A stretch of 64,000 nucleotides of DNA, from assembly GCA_033032175.1 (NCBI GenBank), contig CM065322.1, positions 16,368,001-16,432,000 of the forward strand, written 5' to 3'. The first letter of the stretch is position 1, and every line of letters starts with the position of its first letter. The notes below the pieces were generated by a model, which searched no databases, was not told the origin of the DNA, and saw only the letters and a list, made by a program, of their open reading frames with translations. The DNA comes from Saturnia japonica. Taxonomy: Eukaryota > Arthropoda > Insecta > Lepidoptera > Saturniidae. The translations under genes and the position numbers were made by a program. Shown here in pieces: positions 54,301 through 63,461 of this stretch.

Positions 54301-56901
54301 AACGTCCCATTTTGATTTGATTGGTATTGGACCTTCAACTTCGAAGATACGTTAGAAAACTCTTCAAAATCATTAAGTTGTTATTTTTAAATGGTCTTGT
54401 TATTTGTGGTTATTAAAATATGACAACATATCAATTAATATAAAATTTTCAAGGGAGGTAGAACACAGAGAAATATTCAAATAGAGATTCGACTAATATC
54501 TCCACACTACACAACATCGCAGACAAATAACCTTCTGTTGTGTTTCTGTAGTGAAGGGGGTTCAAGAAGTGAGGAAGGACACAGAGAAACTGGCAGACGG
54601 TCCAAATTATGATAAATGGCTAACGTCGCCTATGGACAACACCGGGAACATTACAGCCATGTTGACCACTCTGGAGATAGTATTTCAATAACCTTGTTAA
54701 AAGACCCATGTCATATCCCTGATGGAAAACCATGCTGGGTAAACCCATTCCACATCACTAGCGAACCTACGTGACAAGAAGGCCAGATAGTTTAAAACAT
54801 ATTTAGATAGTAAATTAGGAATTAATTTAGTTGTTACGTTGTTAGTTGACAGGCCTTTTAGCGCAGTGGTAGTGAGCTCTACATTTGTGTGATTTATCAG
54901 TTGTCCCTCTAAGTGTTAAATACTTATATATGTTTAGCGGAGGTAGGGACAGAGAGTAAAGTTCCTCATCCGCCATAGAAAAGGGAGGATCCTCCGGCCA
55001 GACGGTTGCTATGTCTGGCGGGCAGCTGCCCAACGGTTGTAGTCGGGTTCTTGTATATAAACTCAATTGTTGAGTTAATTTCTATAGCGCGATGTAGGAT
55101 GCGTCGTATGTGACTCCATAGATGTCGCTATGTAGATGCGTCAGTTGTGGCGAGAGATGTCGCTACATATGTATGTATATCAGCTGTTTTAACACCGTAA
55201 TATATATATGCTTTGCTTAGTTTGGAATTAAATGGCCGTGTGCGAAATTGTGCCCCCCATATTTATTAATTACTTATTTGTGGTATCTTCAACGACTATG
55301 GTAATTAGAATACAGTAAGACAATCAGTATACCGATAATAATTGATTAGTTTAGCAATCATTACCTGTACAAAAGCATTGTCGTATTGCACGAAGCAGAA
55401 AATGGCTGTTGTTAGAAAAGAGAGAGCAACCGTCTGTATTATAATTGCTTTATTAGTAGACACCCTTTGAAGCGATGCGCAGAATTCTGGAAAAATACAT
55501 TTCGATGCACGTAAGAAAGTAAAACACCATCACCGGTTCAAAACATAGATAACAAAAGAGTTAAGATAATTGGACACTTGAAACGATTTCGAAGAAAAGC
55601 GAGGACAATGAATACCTAGATGAAGCTTTTTCCAACAAGTGAAGGATAAGTTGGATGTCGTGTCGTATCAAGACGTTAAAAGAAAGGTAGAGGATTGGGA
55701 ACAGTGGCAATTACTCCACAGACAAGAGTCGAGTTCTTAAATTAAAGAAGAATAGGTAGTGGAGACCGGGTACAAATTAAACAGCGGGTCGAAAGTAACA
55801 AACGCTATGTAGAATTGTCCAATAGCCAAAACAATGCACGCCATCTATTAATGTCAGCTTGCGATACTACATTTATACCATTTCCATTTCTGTATTTTCT
55901 CGATGACAGCTTCTTTGAAAATTTGAACGAGCGTCTTTTTTACATTATGTATGCATTATTTTATAAAAATATGACGTTTACACACGTACAAGGTTATACC
56001 AGAGTCGGAGAAACTGATAGGGATGGAGCTATATCGATAAACGTAACACGATAACACCCGATATTTTTTACAAAATGTAAGAAACTAAACTACTGCCGGA
56101 TACTTTTGTACAAATTTATTAGCTAATATTATATTTCATTACAAGATGTTACACGTATTAATTCTTGATTGATAATGCCAACTTCTTCAAAATTTTCGAA
56201 GCTGTTGTAAAATAAGTAGGTGGTAGGTACTAGACAATGAAACGAAATATTATAACGACAAGTAATCTTTATTTTTTTATTTTAATCAAAATCTGATGAA
56301 TCGAAATATAATAAATATATGCGATCGATATCATTACTTATTAGGTCACAGTACTACAACTATCAAATTAGAACTGTCATCGAGAAAATAAAGAAATGGA
56401 AATAGTATAATAGAAGTATCTTTACCGCAGCTGACTTCACACCGTCTTTCGTAAAGCATCGTCCTTTGTCCTTTGCAAACCGAAACAACCAACTCTCCAT
56501 AGAAACCGATTAAGCTAGTTATCTGTAAAGTGCTGCTACCTTAGAACAATTACCAATGGATAGTTTAAGCCAGACTAGAGATAGCCATATAGTTTAATTG
56601 GTATTTCATGTACACTTAACTACATAAAAGCCTCTAAAATCTAAGAATAAACAAAAGGAGGGTAAGCGCCTAAATCACCATATTTATTTAACAAAGTTCT
56701 GCAACTCACCGGTATTTACAAGGATTTCCTCGTCTTGCCACTGTGGCATCTTCCTCGGGAATAGTGTGAAGAGGATTGCGAACATGAGAGTCAGCATGGA
56801 GATAGAGAGATGTGCTTCCCACCAGTCCTCACGAACTGACCCTGGCCTCAACCAATTGGTACCGCTCAGTCCCAGCGACAGACGAATTGAAATTAGGATA
56901 C
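45189..56901 (-). CDS. Oatp: organic anion transporting polypeptide (OATP/SLCO), C-terminal 9 exons
   Basis: A multi-pass plasma-membrane transporter for organic anions. Nine - strand exons give about 406-415 residues of the ~650-700 typical, so the first membrane helices lie beyond the window. In order: a helix near 'SISMLTLMFAILFTLFPRKM', a linker, 'EFCASLQRVSTNKAII' (the usual Lys/Arg-rich pre-helix), helices, then the extracellular Kazal-type domain 'CGCSSEKYGFSPVCGLD', 'FFSPCNAGC', the 'NCTCGDQRAVRGSCTLQSC' cysteines, helices 10-12 and a short tail ending 'EPSTEL'. All phases agree; only the second exon's left and right splice choice is ambiguous. Introns are full of repeats. Confidence 0.88.
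45619..47235 (-). mobile_element. jockey-clade LINE, 5'-truncated, in OATP last intron
   Basis: Reading leftward: RT domain (47223-46500), C-terminal domain in a shifted frame (to 46154), about 530 bp of 3' UTR, and a poly-A tail seen as a 23-nt T-run at 45619-45641. It is in sense with the OATP transcript. Fragments of the same 3' UTR lie at 4511-5045 and 38381-38680. The 5' end stops around 47235, inside the RT. Confidence 0.85.
46154..47223 (-). pseudogene. jockey LINE reverse transcriptase, partial, one frameshift
   Basis: It shows 'RSGVPQGSILAPSLFNLYVS', catalytic 'LYADDTVIYAS', 'WRIAVNPSKSAAMLF' and 'TKYLGVTLDSRLSF'. These are the RT fingers/palm half and thumb of jockey-clade elements. 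After 'LTRA' the frame meets a stop at 46500. The expected continuation 'PWYVRSVDLHRDMELPSI' runs on in a neighbouring frame, so a single small indel near 46510-46520 broke it. The upstream RT motifs and the endonuclease are lost by truncation. Confidence 0.85.
47236..48095 (-). other. OATP last intron, unassigned part
   Basis: The 47580-48060 segment is GC-richer than its surroundings and has short overlapping open frames on both strands without family signatures. It may be an old mobile element. No gene call is made. Confidence 0.35.
48096..48399 (-). pseudogene. Tc1/mariner-type DDE transposase C-terminal fragment
   Basis: The - strand frame reads 'LRLPPYYCQYNPIELIWAQI', the region of the third catalytic acid (here Glu in 'NPIELIW'). 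After a frameshift at the poly-A run it continues 'NIADVEILLHNAIDNVTEED' and 'WAKFVRHAEELQDKD' to a stop. This pattern is common to IS630/Tc1/mariner-group transposases in insects. Only the last 100 codons remain, and no ends were found. Confidence 0.7.
48737..48877 (-). CDS. Oatp: OATP exon (penultimate)
   Basis: Acceptor ATTGCTTCCAG, donor GTAAGT. It encodes 'GASFLMQGMVLVRVVRRIDK' and 'FAVAALGPFVFGRLL', a late transmembrane segment and loop of OATPs, including the conserved 'GP..FG' pattern. Confidence 0.88.
49183..49485 (+). repeat. 'family F' repeat copy
   Basis: Close relative of 34612-34905: 'AATACGTGAAGCAAAAACTT' to 'CATTGTTTATG'. Confidence 0.7.
49716..49837 (-). CDS. Oatp: OATP exon (second cysteine cluster)
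   Basis: Acceptor AATTTTGCAG, donor GTTAAA. It encodes 'HNCTCGDQRAVRGSC' and 'LAFSVYQVVYTIILAV'. It ends the extracellular loop and begins a helix. The phase requires the preceding exon to end at GGATTCGT, where a GTAAAT donor exists. Confidence 0.87.
50330..50640 (-). repeat. RTE-type tail plus dispersed repeat
   Basis: 50330-50510 is the inverse of the 31580-31760 pattern. 50510-50640 ends 'CGCCTTTATAATAATATTAGTAGGG', a frequent lepidopteran repeat terminus. The two parts may be separate insertions. Confidence 0.5.
50948..51061 (-). CDS. Oatp: OATP exon (Kazal-type domain)
   Basis: Acceptor TTGTTCACAG, donor GTAAAT; 114 nt encoding 'CSSEKYGFSPVCGLDTSTTF' and 'FSPCNAGCNEYEDLNGF'. The Cys spacing and 'SPVCG...FSPC.AGC' are diagnostic for the large extracellular loop of OATP transporters. 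Confidence 0.93.
51105..51780 (+). repeat. 'family D' repeat copy with (CT)n
   Basis: Relative of 44085-44735, running from 'ATACTAATATTATAAAGCTG' to 'CGGCTAGTAAATT'. An uninterrupted (CT)12 tract lies at 51745-51768. Confidence 0.65.
51890..52060 (+). repeat. dispersed LINE-tail-like block
   Basis: 'AAAATCAAAATCAAAAAAAT', 'TTTAGGCCCTAAGAAGGTAC' and 'CCGGTGAGAAACTCGATCGG' resemble the tail next to the LINE remnant at 24361. It is non-coding. Confidence 0.45.
52449..52642 (-). CDS. Oatp: OATP exon (helix before Kazal domain)
   Basis: Acceptor TTTATTTCAG, donor GTATGC. It encodes 'IFRVRFSARRNDGVKANTAS', the helix 'GGVVAVFVAVFFVVLSILSC' and 'LECSQQCG', whose last codon is completed by the Kazal exon. 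Confidence 0.88.
53275..53560 (+). repeat. tRNA-derived SINE, full length
   Basis: Head 'TATGGCTCAGTGGAAGC' (A box) and 'GTGAGTTCGAATCCCTGC' (B box), body 'GATGAAACCATTGCATCGTG', 'GCTACCGCC', and an A-rich end. The overlapping open frame is accidental. Confidence 0.75.
53755..54025 (-). repeat. 'family F' repeat copy, inverted
   Basis: Reverse complement of 34612-34905 and 49183-49485. The outer end lies about 25 bp from the OATP exon at 54053. Confidence 0.65.
54053..54148 (-). CDS. Oatp: OATP exon (32 codons)
   Basis: Acceptor ATATCTTTTAG, donor GTAAGT. It encodes 'ARFYVEAIREDPRTSRALSD' and 'IFRSLVIIFFIM', phase 0 at both ends. Confidence 0.85.
54240..54840 (+). repeat. RTE-type tail and unassigned intron
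   Basis: 54240-54400 matches the 31580-31760 pattern ('CATAACTTCTTTGTTTATGA'). 54530-54560 has the 'GTGTTTCTGTAGTG' SINE-like block. The rest is unrecognised. Confidence 0.4.
55365..55486 (-). CDS. Oatp: OATP exon (pre-helix 7 and helix)
   Basis: Acceptor GTATTTTTCCAG, donor GTAATG. It encodes 'FCASLQRVSTNKAIIIQTVA', 'FLTTAIFCFVQYDNAFVQ'. It matches the '[D/E]F..SLKRLL.N' segment of OATPs. Confidence 0.86.
55560..55740 (+). pseudogene. LINE C-terminal remnant
   Basis: The last frame reads 'FFQQVKDKLDVVSYQDVKRK', then 'WEQWQLLHRQESSS' and a stop, the typical end of insect endonuclease/reverse transcriptase LINEs. Upstream frames are broken. Confidence 0.6.
55741..56425 (-). other. OATP intron, unassigned
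   Basis: No gene or recognised repeat. The + frame at 55815-56054 has no signature. Confidence 0.4.
56426..56539 (-). CDS. Oatp: OATP exon (linker), boundaries ambiguous
   Basis: Donor GTAAAG is clear. Two acceptors keep the frame open: TTCTAAG at 56540, pairing with the GTGAGT donor of the preceding exon, or TTTACAG at 56523, pairing with a GTAAAT donor 10 nt earlier. Both read 'FYGELVVSVCKGQRTMLYER' and join 'EFCASLQRV'. The other frame, 'FAKDKGRCFTKDGVKSAA', looks more like a loop sequence but meets upstream stops and the wrong phase. Confidence 0.6.
56710..56901 (-). CDS. Oatp: OATP exon (first in window)
   Basis: Acceptor CCTCGTACAG, donor GTGAGT. It encodes 'LSLGLSGTNWLRPGSVREDW', 'WEAHLSISMLTLMFAILFTL' and 'FPRKMPQWQDEEIL'. 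The 'WWEAHL' resembles the 'WVGAWWLGF' entry to helix 6 of OATPs. It starts two bases into a codon, so at least one more exon precedes it. Confidence 0.82.
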
Positions 56902-57374
56902 CTGTACGAGGTTTTAATGTGTGTTTTTATAATATAGAAACACGGTTATTGTTTAGTACAGGTAGGGTTGCCACCCGTACTATATTTTAGTCAATTGTAC
57001 TATAAATGATAGAAAAATAATATAGTAGGAAAAATACTATATTTTCATCGCTAATTCAACTGTCACTCTTAATTTATATTCTTTTGTTAAATTAAACAGT
57101 AGAGCAAATTATCATAGAAATTTATTTCCATTTTGTCGGTCATATTTTGTATCACGTCTCAAAGACCACAGAATCTTTTCGCCTGAGTTTTACATGTATT
57201 CAACAAAATTGTGCAGGTTTTTTTTTCAAACTTGTTCAGGCATATATAAGTTTTGATATAATAAAAAAACTCACATACATGAACCCCATTAACATTTTTC
57301 CTAACTTTCCAAAAAATACTATTTTTTTTCCAAAAAAATTGGTTGCCTGTAAAGTCGGTATACGGGCGAAAGTT

Positions 57375-57552
57375 TTACGTGACAACGACTTTATGTCTGT
57401 CTCTCTCGCTCTTAGGCGGGCTAACCATGCCCGAGTGGAAGGGACGCGTGCCTCTCACTCGCTCTCATTGTGAGCGCATAACGTGAGCGGAGCGTAACGC
57501 AGTTTCTTGAAGTGTCACCCGGCAAACCAATTTATAAGACGTTGTCACGTCA
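57375..57552. mobile_element. MITE with ACGTGACAACG ends
   Basis: TTACGTGACAACGACTTTAT at the left and TTATAAGACGTTGTCACGTC at the right in inverted order. Its interior differs from that of the 26836-27012 copy but shares the ends. Confidence 0.7.
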
Positions 57553-58555
57553 AAAAGGTGGCAACCCTAAATACAGGGGTTCTTAAACTGTCCGTAATAG
57601 TTAATATTGTATATTACATATTCTTTGGAGTTTTTAATAATACAATAATTTGATGGCCTGCTAGAGACACAGTTCTTTCTCAAAAAAGTTTCAACCTGTA
57701 AGAAAGTCACAGTAAAAAAGTTTATAAATCTAATAACTATGCAAGGCTGAATGCGATGCAAATGGTCACAAAATTAGTTGTCTACGAGATGTTGTGTAGC
57801 GTATTTAAGCTCTAGGTACTTCATTTCACTCGATGGATGGTAAATTAAAACATTAACTATTTGTCACGAGATCTGTTGACGGTTGTCACCGTCATGTGGG
57901 CTTATAACAGAGCAAAAGTGACTACATACATCGTTTAATCCTGAAGTGCTATAGACCGATAGGGTTACCAATATGTTTTAATTATGTTTATAGTAGGTAA
58001 TGTTCTGAATGAGTTACAAATAAATAGAAAATTTTAAGAAAAAATTAAAAAAGAATGAAAAAAAAATTCGAGTGATTTGAAAGCGGCTTTAAGAAGAATA
58101 TAACGGACATTAGAGTATTCAAAATAATTCAGACACATAAAATTTTTTTTAGATACTTTTCTGTTCTATTTGATGTCCGCAGGTTCGAGTTCCGGTATGT
58201 ATTTACGAGTTTTTAGAAATTCGTGTGCATTTGGTAATAGATATTAATTACTATTAGCCGTTTAATTGACAATTGGCTGTATTGGATATTATCTATGAAC
58301 AAATATAGTATTTTATGAAAAAACTAAAACCTTTGTGACTTTTTGCACTTTTTACATCTTTTTCTATAAGTTGAATCTTCGTGTGTTGCTTATTGTAGTA
58401 AAATAAGAAAAGCTCTTGTATGATATAGCTTTATTAGAGTAGTCATTACACACTGAACAGGAACATAATGCCAAGTACATGGAAACGGAAAGGCTTATGT
58501 GAAAGATTATTAATATTACAGATTATAAATATTTGTTACTGTTCAACACTATACA
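57553..58555. other. upstream OATP intron, nothing recognised
   Basis: AT-rich with stops in all frames. A B-box-like 'GGTTCGAGTTCCGG' at about 58182 is too isolated to call a SINE. Confidence 0.4.
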
Positions 58556-58559
58556 ATTA

Positions 58560-58745
58560 ATAAAAATGTAGTATCTGTTTGTAATGTCAAAATAACAGCT
58601 TTTTACTAAATGCATATGAAAGTATAGACGATACCTATAACAAAAAACCCATTTTTAAAATTTTTGTCTGTCTGTCTGTTTGTTCCGGGTAATCTCCGAA
58701 ACGGTTGGACCGATTTTGATGGGACTTTCACTGGTAGATAGCTAT
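58560..58745 (+). repeat. 'family C' repeat, cut by the inverted repeat
   Basis: The usual start to 'CTTTCACTGGTAGATAGCT', then an abrupt change to copia-like sequence near 58745-58757. Confidence 0.65.
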
Positions 58746-58756
58746 GTATTTTTATT

Positions 58757-59874
58757 TTTAGTTTTTGCGTCTTCTGCAGGCTTTCTTTCTGTGCCGCCCA
58801 CCATCTTGATGTAGTGAACATTTCCCTCGAGCACTAATAAATTCTCTGCCGCAAAACTCCACTCATCGTAGTTTTCTCGACCTTTTAACTTGGGAATATT
58901 CTGTATATAGTTTACAGCCATACTAAGCCAAGTTATTATCACTTTTTCAACTGTAATTATTAATTACTGAAAAATCGGAACGCCCATAATCTAATACAAT
59001 AATGACTTGGCTACGACTCATTTATTTGTGTAGAAGTTACTCATTTTCAGAGTCTGCCTGTTTGTCAGCATAATCTCGAGCTGGATGATCAATTGTGGGT
59101 TCGTCTATAAAAAATGCTCCCGATCGGTTAATAACTAAACTATTATCATGTGACACGTTTGATGTTTTTGACGGAGCCTTGTTTGTTTTTTCCCCACTAT
59201 TCTTGACCACTTTAGCTACCATTTTAGCTGAGCTTGATTTAGTCGCACTCATCAATGATCCGCTGATGGTTTTATCTAAACATTTGTAAGGTACCTTGGC
59301 AACGGCTTCACCAGTTGAAGCGATCGAGTTCATACCCACCGTTGCGCTCGCTAAACGTTTCATTGCCTCCGCTGAGCTCTTGTTCGGTTTCATTTGTTGA
59401 TTCACACTTCCTAATTTGTGGTAAACCTTGTAACTCAGCGTCACGTGTTGTTACGGCATGACACTTCATTGAATGGATAGATTCCAACTGAACGTTTGAT
59501 TCCACGCTTTACTTTCGTATAAGTTGTAAATTGTTGTTATTGTGTGATTCACTCTGTCAATCAGTAGAGGGTTCCGTAGTCCGAGATCGCGATGAAGTAG
59601 CGAGGCTATCCTGTGACATCCCATGTGATTTGTTTTCACAAATCTGATGTTTCGTCACGCTCGCCATTCGCTATCGTCGTATTTGATTTGGGCTGGAGTT
59701 GCGTGAAGATTCACTTGAAGAGATCATTTCCTCACCGACTTTATTTGTAGCACCTGTCGTTTTTCCAGTTTCCTTGCGTGCCTTCGGCACTAAATATTTC
59801 GATTTCACCACGGCTGGTACGTACGTCTTCACCGGCTTCCGGTTTGAAGTATTCTTGCTCTTGTTGAATTTTGC
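58757..59874 (-). repeat. left arm of 1.1-kb inverted repeat (copia-derived)
   Basis: Its reverse complement matches 60347-61465. Coordinates of matching points add to 120222 from 58942 to 59505, so there are no net indels there. About six mismatches in 400 bp were counted in one part. On the - strand it reads toward the start of a copia-like gag ('NIPKLKGRENYDEWSFAAEN', 58942-58760), where it stops. Confidence 0.85.
59037..59444 (-). CDS. unrecognised Lys/Ser-rich frame in left arm
   Basis: 135 codons, low in aromatic residues, with 'SATVGMNSIASTGEAVAKVP' and 'SSSAKMVAKVVKNSGEKTNK', ending 'DYADKQADSENE'. The mirror copy at 60778-61185 differs at about five residues. No family is recognised. 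It may be part of the LTR/leader of the copia-like element rather than a gene. Confidence 0.35.
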   Translation of the reverse strand: MTLSYKVYHKLGSVNQQMKPNKSSAEAMKRLASATVGMNSIASTGEAVAKVPYKCLDKTISGSLMSATKSSSAKMVAKVVKNSGEKTNKAPSKTSNVSHDNSLVINRSGAFFIDEPTIDHPARDYADKQADSENE

Positions 59875-59976
59875 TCGCTGCTCTTGAGCTTTCGTCATTC
59901 GCACTTTAGGTGATTGTCTTATACGAATTGTCTCCTGGCGAATAGGCTCTCTAACACCGGAGCAGTTCTTTGACAA
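59671..59976 (-). CDS. unrecognised basic frame spanning arm and spacer
   Basis: 101 codons, rich in Lys, Arg and Ser ('FNKSKNTSNRKPVKTYVPAV', 'SSSESSRNSSPNQIRR'). Its N-terminal third lies in the spacer, and its C-terminal part is also present in the other arm. That shows the right arm lost the beginning. No family is recognised. Confidence 0.3.
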   Translation of the reverse strand: MSKNCSGVREPIRQETIRIRQSPKVRMTKAQEQRAKFNKSKNTSNRKPVKTYVPAVVKSKYLVPKARKETGKTTGATNKVGEEMISSSESSRNSSPNQIRR

Positions 59977-60346
59977 CCCTATGGTAGCGACGGGAGTGAC
60001 GGATTAGTTGAATATGGAACAAAAGCATCACGAACATGGTATACTATATCCAAACTGCGAGTATTCGATGAGTAGCATTTAAGGTCCCTATTGTGTAGAC
60101 CTGTTATTTTGTTATATGGCGACATGGATACTTGAGATAATAAGATGAATAAGATAAACCCAAGCTCGCGCAATCTTTTTCTCAATTCAGAGGGTAAATC
60201 TTGGAAAGCTTTTGTGCCTACAACACGAGGTGCAGTTCGCACCAGAGCGCCCTCACACTTGACATCTTACGGTTAGGGATGTCGGGTTTTGTAGGCTGTT
60301 GACTTTTCATGTCTTTGACTGTGTTAGATAGGAACGCTTAGGCGCG
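59875..60346. other. spacer of the inverted repeat
   Basis: 472 bp unlike either arm. A - strand frame of 87 codons (59979-60242, 'DLPSELRKRLRELGFILFI') has no recognised relatives. Confidence 0.5.
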
Positions 60347-61465
60347 GCAAAATTCAACAAGAGCAAGAATACTTCAAACCGGAAGCCGGTGAAGACGTAC
60401 GTACCAGCCGTGGTGAAATCGAAATGTGTAGAGCCGAAGGCACGCAAGGCAACTGAAAAAACGACAGGTGCTACAAATAAGGTCGGTGGGGAAATGATCT
60501 CTTCAATTGAATCTTCACGCAACTCCAGCCCAAATCAAATACGACGATACTGAATGGCGAGTGCAACGAAACATCAGATATGCGAAAACAAATCACATGG
60601 GATGTCACAGGATAGCCTCGCTACTTCATCGCGATATCGGACTACGGAACCCTCCACTGATTGAATGAGTAAATCACACAATAACAACAAATTTGCAACT
60701 TATACGAAAGTAAAGCGTGGAATCAAAGGTTCAGTTGGAATCTATCCATTCAATGAAGTGTCATGCCGTAACAACACGTGACGCTGAGTTACATGGTTTA
60801 CCAAAAATTAGGAAGTGTGAATCAACAAATGAAACCGAACAAGAGCTCAGCGGAGGCAATGAAATGTTTAGCAAGCGCAACGGTGGGTATGAACTCGATC
60901 GCTTCAACTGGTGAAGCCGTTGCCAAGGTACCTTACAAATGTTTAGATAAAACCATCAGCGGATCATTGATGAGTGCGACTAAATCAAGCTCAGCTAAAA
61001 TGGTAGCTAAAGTGGTCAAGAATAGTGGGGAAAAAACAAACAAGGCTCCGTCAAAAACATCAAACGTGTCACATGATAATAGTTTAGTTATTAACCGATC
61101 GGGAACATTTTTTATAGACGAATCCACAATTGATCATCCAGCTCGAGATTATGCTGACAAACAGGCAGACTCTGAAAATGAGTAACTTCTACACAAATAA
61201 ATGAGTCGTAGCCAAGTCATTATTGTATTAGGTTATGGGCGTTCCGATTTTTCAGTAATTAATAATTACAGTTGAAAAAGTGATAATAACTTGGCTTAGT
61301 ATGGCTGTAAACTATATACAGAATATTCCGAAGTTAAAAGGTCGAGAAAATTACGATGAGTGGAGTTTTGCGGCAGAGAATTTATTAGTGCTCGAGGGAA
61401 ATGTTCACTACATTAAGATGGCGGACGGCATAGAAAGAAAGCCTGCAGAAGACGCAAAAACCAAG
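60347..61465 (+). repeat. right arm of 1.1-kb inverted repeat (copia-derived)
   Basis: Mirror of 58757-59874. Near its outer end 'TTAGGTTATGGGCGTTCCG' resembles the half-tRNA-Met primer site of copia. Shortly after, ATG at 61301 opens the gag-like frame, and the element continues rightward past the arm. Confidence 0.85.
60778..61185 (+). CDS. unrecognised Lys/Ser-rich frame in right arm
   Basis: 135 codons, the mirror twin of 59037-59444. Most of the few base differences change the residue, so the frame is not obviously under selection. Confidence 0.35.
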   Translation: MTLSYMVYQKLGSVNQQMKPNKSSAEAMKCLASATVGMNSIASTGEAVAKVPYKCLDKTISGSLMSATKSSSAKMVAKVVKNSGEKTNKAPSKTSNVSHDNSLVINRSGTFFIDESTIDHPARDYADKQADSENE

Positions 61466-63289
61466 ACAAAGCTAATCTAAACTATCGATCCGGGTTTGTA
61501 CGTGCACATTAAAGAAACAACTACTGCTGAAGTATTGTGGAAGAAATTAAAAAATCTTTTTGATAATTAAGGCTATTCAAGAAAAATATCATTGCTACGC
61601 CATTTAATTTCAATTTCGTCAAGAAAATTGCGATTCTATGACTTCATATGTAACGCAAGTTGTTGAGACAGCGCAGAGATTAAAAAGTACAGGATTTGCA
61701 ATTACTGATGAATGGATCAGATCTTTGTTGTTAGCAGGATTGCCCGAAACATTTTCTCCGATGATCATGGCCATAGAACATTCTGGAATGCAGATTACCA
61801 CCGATTCAATAAAATCGAAACTCATTGATATGAAGGTTTCAAATCTCACCTAGACGGATACCAGAGGCGCTGCATTTGCTGCGAAAAAACATAGTCACAC
61901 GTCAAAAACGTCAAAGAAGACTTTGACAGGTGAAAAGAAAACTTTAATTTGCTTTAAATGTAAAAGTGGTCATTTTAGAAACCAGTGTCATTATTGCAGA
62001 AAAATAAGCAATCAAATGCTTTTAACGTGGTATTTCGGAGTGGAAGATATAGTAAATACGAATGGTACTCCACTCTGGCGCAAGTACGCAAATGACTGCA
62101 AACACTCAGTGATAATTAATGGAAACTTTACAACTTTATCACAGATTACTGTTGCAAATTATATGAAAATGCCAGTTTTGTGGTCCGGAGATGTACGGAT
62201 AACGACTGAACGTAACTTTAACATAACAGTTAAAAATGTGTTATGTGTGCCTACTTTAACAATAAACTTATTGTCTTTGAGTGAACTTATTAAAAATGTA
62301 AATAACGTTGTTTTTAAAGCAACTCAATGCTACATTCATAACCAGAAGAATGTACTAGTAGCAACTGCAGAATAAATAAATGGTGTTTAAAAGTTGAGAA
62401 TTAAAACAACAGATTATAAGTTAGCAGCACTAGCAGTAGCAAGCGCAGAGAGTTGTAGCACAGCCGGCTAGCACACATTAATAGTTGTGATATGAATAAA
62501 ATGAAGAATGGTATTGTGGATGGATTGTCTCTTATCCTACTGCGAGTGGTGTGAAGGATAAATGTGTAACCTGCTGTGAAGGGAAGCAGATGAGATTACT
62601 GTTTTCACATGTTTGGCAAAGAAGCAAGGATACACTTCACATAATACATGCTGACGTATGTGGTGCTATGGAAGTGAAATCTATTGGAGGTTCACGATAT
62701 TTCCTTTATTCATAGACGATTATAGTCGAATGACATTTATATATTTTTTAAGCAAAAAATGAAGTCTTTTCACATTTCAAAGCTATGGTTGAAAACCAGC
62801 AAAATAGAAATACTTTGAACAAATAATGGTGGCGAGTTTTGTAATATTGAAATGGAGAATTATCTCACAAAAGAAGGAATTATTCACCAGAAAACAAACG
62901 CATATACACCAGAGCAAAACGTGTTTGTGAAAGAGCAAATAGAACTGTGGTTGAAAAAGTTAGATGCTTGATAGTAAATTAGAGAAAAAGTTCTGAGCGG
63001 AAGCAGCTAATACTGCAGTATACATAAAAAATAGATCTGTTACTTCAAGTTCGGATAATATGACTCTTGAAAAATGGTATGAAAAGAAACCAGATCTAAG
63101 TAATATTAGATTATTTGGAAGTCCCGTAATGGCCCATATTCCCAAAGAAAGCAGAGATTCAGTGGGGAATCTACAATAAATGAATCTCTGAGTAGTTCAA
63201 GTTCAGATACATCACTTTATACTGATCCACATAGTACAGAGAGTTATGACACTATGATTAACTCAAATACAGAGATAGATATATCAATA
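61233..63289 (+). mobile_element. copia-type LTR retrotransposon, decayed
   Basis: Possible primer site at 61233-61250, gag from 61301, zinc knuckle, protease-like and integrase regions in order, with many stops. RT and RNase H are not seen, and the element is cut at 63289 by a gypsy LTR. Its 5' part lies in the right arm of the inverted repeat. Confidence 0.75.
61301..63185 (+). pseudogene. copia gag-pol remnant
   Basis: Gag start 'KLKGRENYDEWSFAAENLLV' (61301-61480), stop, then 'LLLAGLPETFSPMIMAIEHS' (61638-61853). The zinc knuckle 'CFKCKSGHFRNQC' is followed by 'VKNVLCVPTLTINLLSLSEL' (protease-flanking region, 61923-62375). The integrase 62540-62980 has 'CVTCCEGKQMRLLFSH', 'LHIIHADVCGAMEVKSIGGS' and 'ERANRTVVEKVRCL' in broken frames. 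This is the copia domain order. At least six stops or shifts make it non-functional. Confidence 0.82.
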
Positions 63290-63461
63290 TGTTATTCCTT
63301 ATTTATTAGATGTATTAACTTTATTATTCCCAGAGACATTGTATTACAATCACACATCTAACACACGTAACAACCATAGAGAGAGAGCAGCATGAGTCAC
63401 CACAGACAATCTAACTGTTGCCAGCTCATAGACTTCATAAACTATATTTTATCATACAACA
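63290..63461 (-). repeat. 3' LTR of a second gypsy-type element
   Basis: 172 bp beginning (minus) TGTTGTATGATAAAA directly after the polypurine tract AAAAAGGGGGA (63462-63475) and ending AATAACA. It contains AATAAA. It is unrelated to the 14093 LTR and has been inserted into the copia remnant. Confidence 0.78.
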
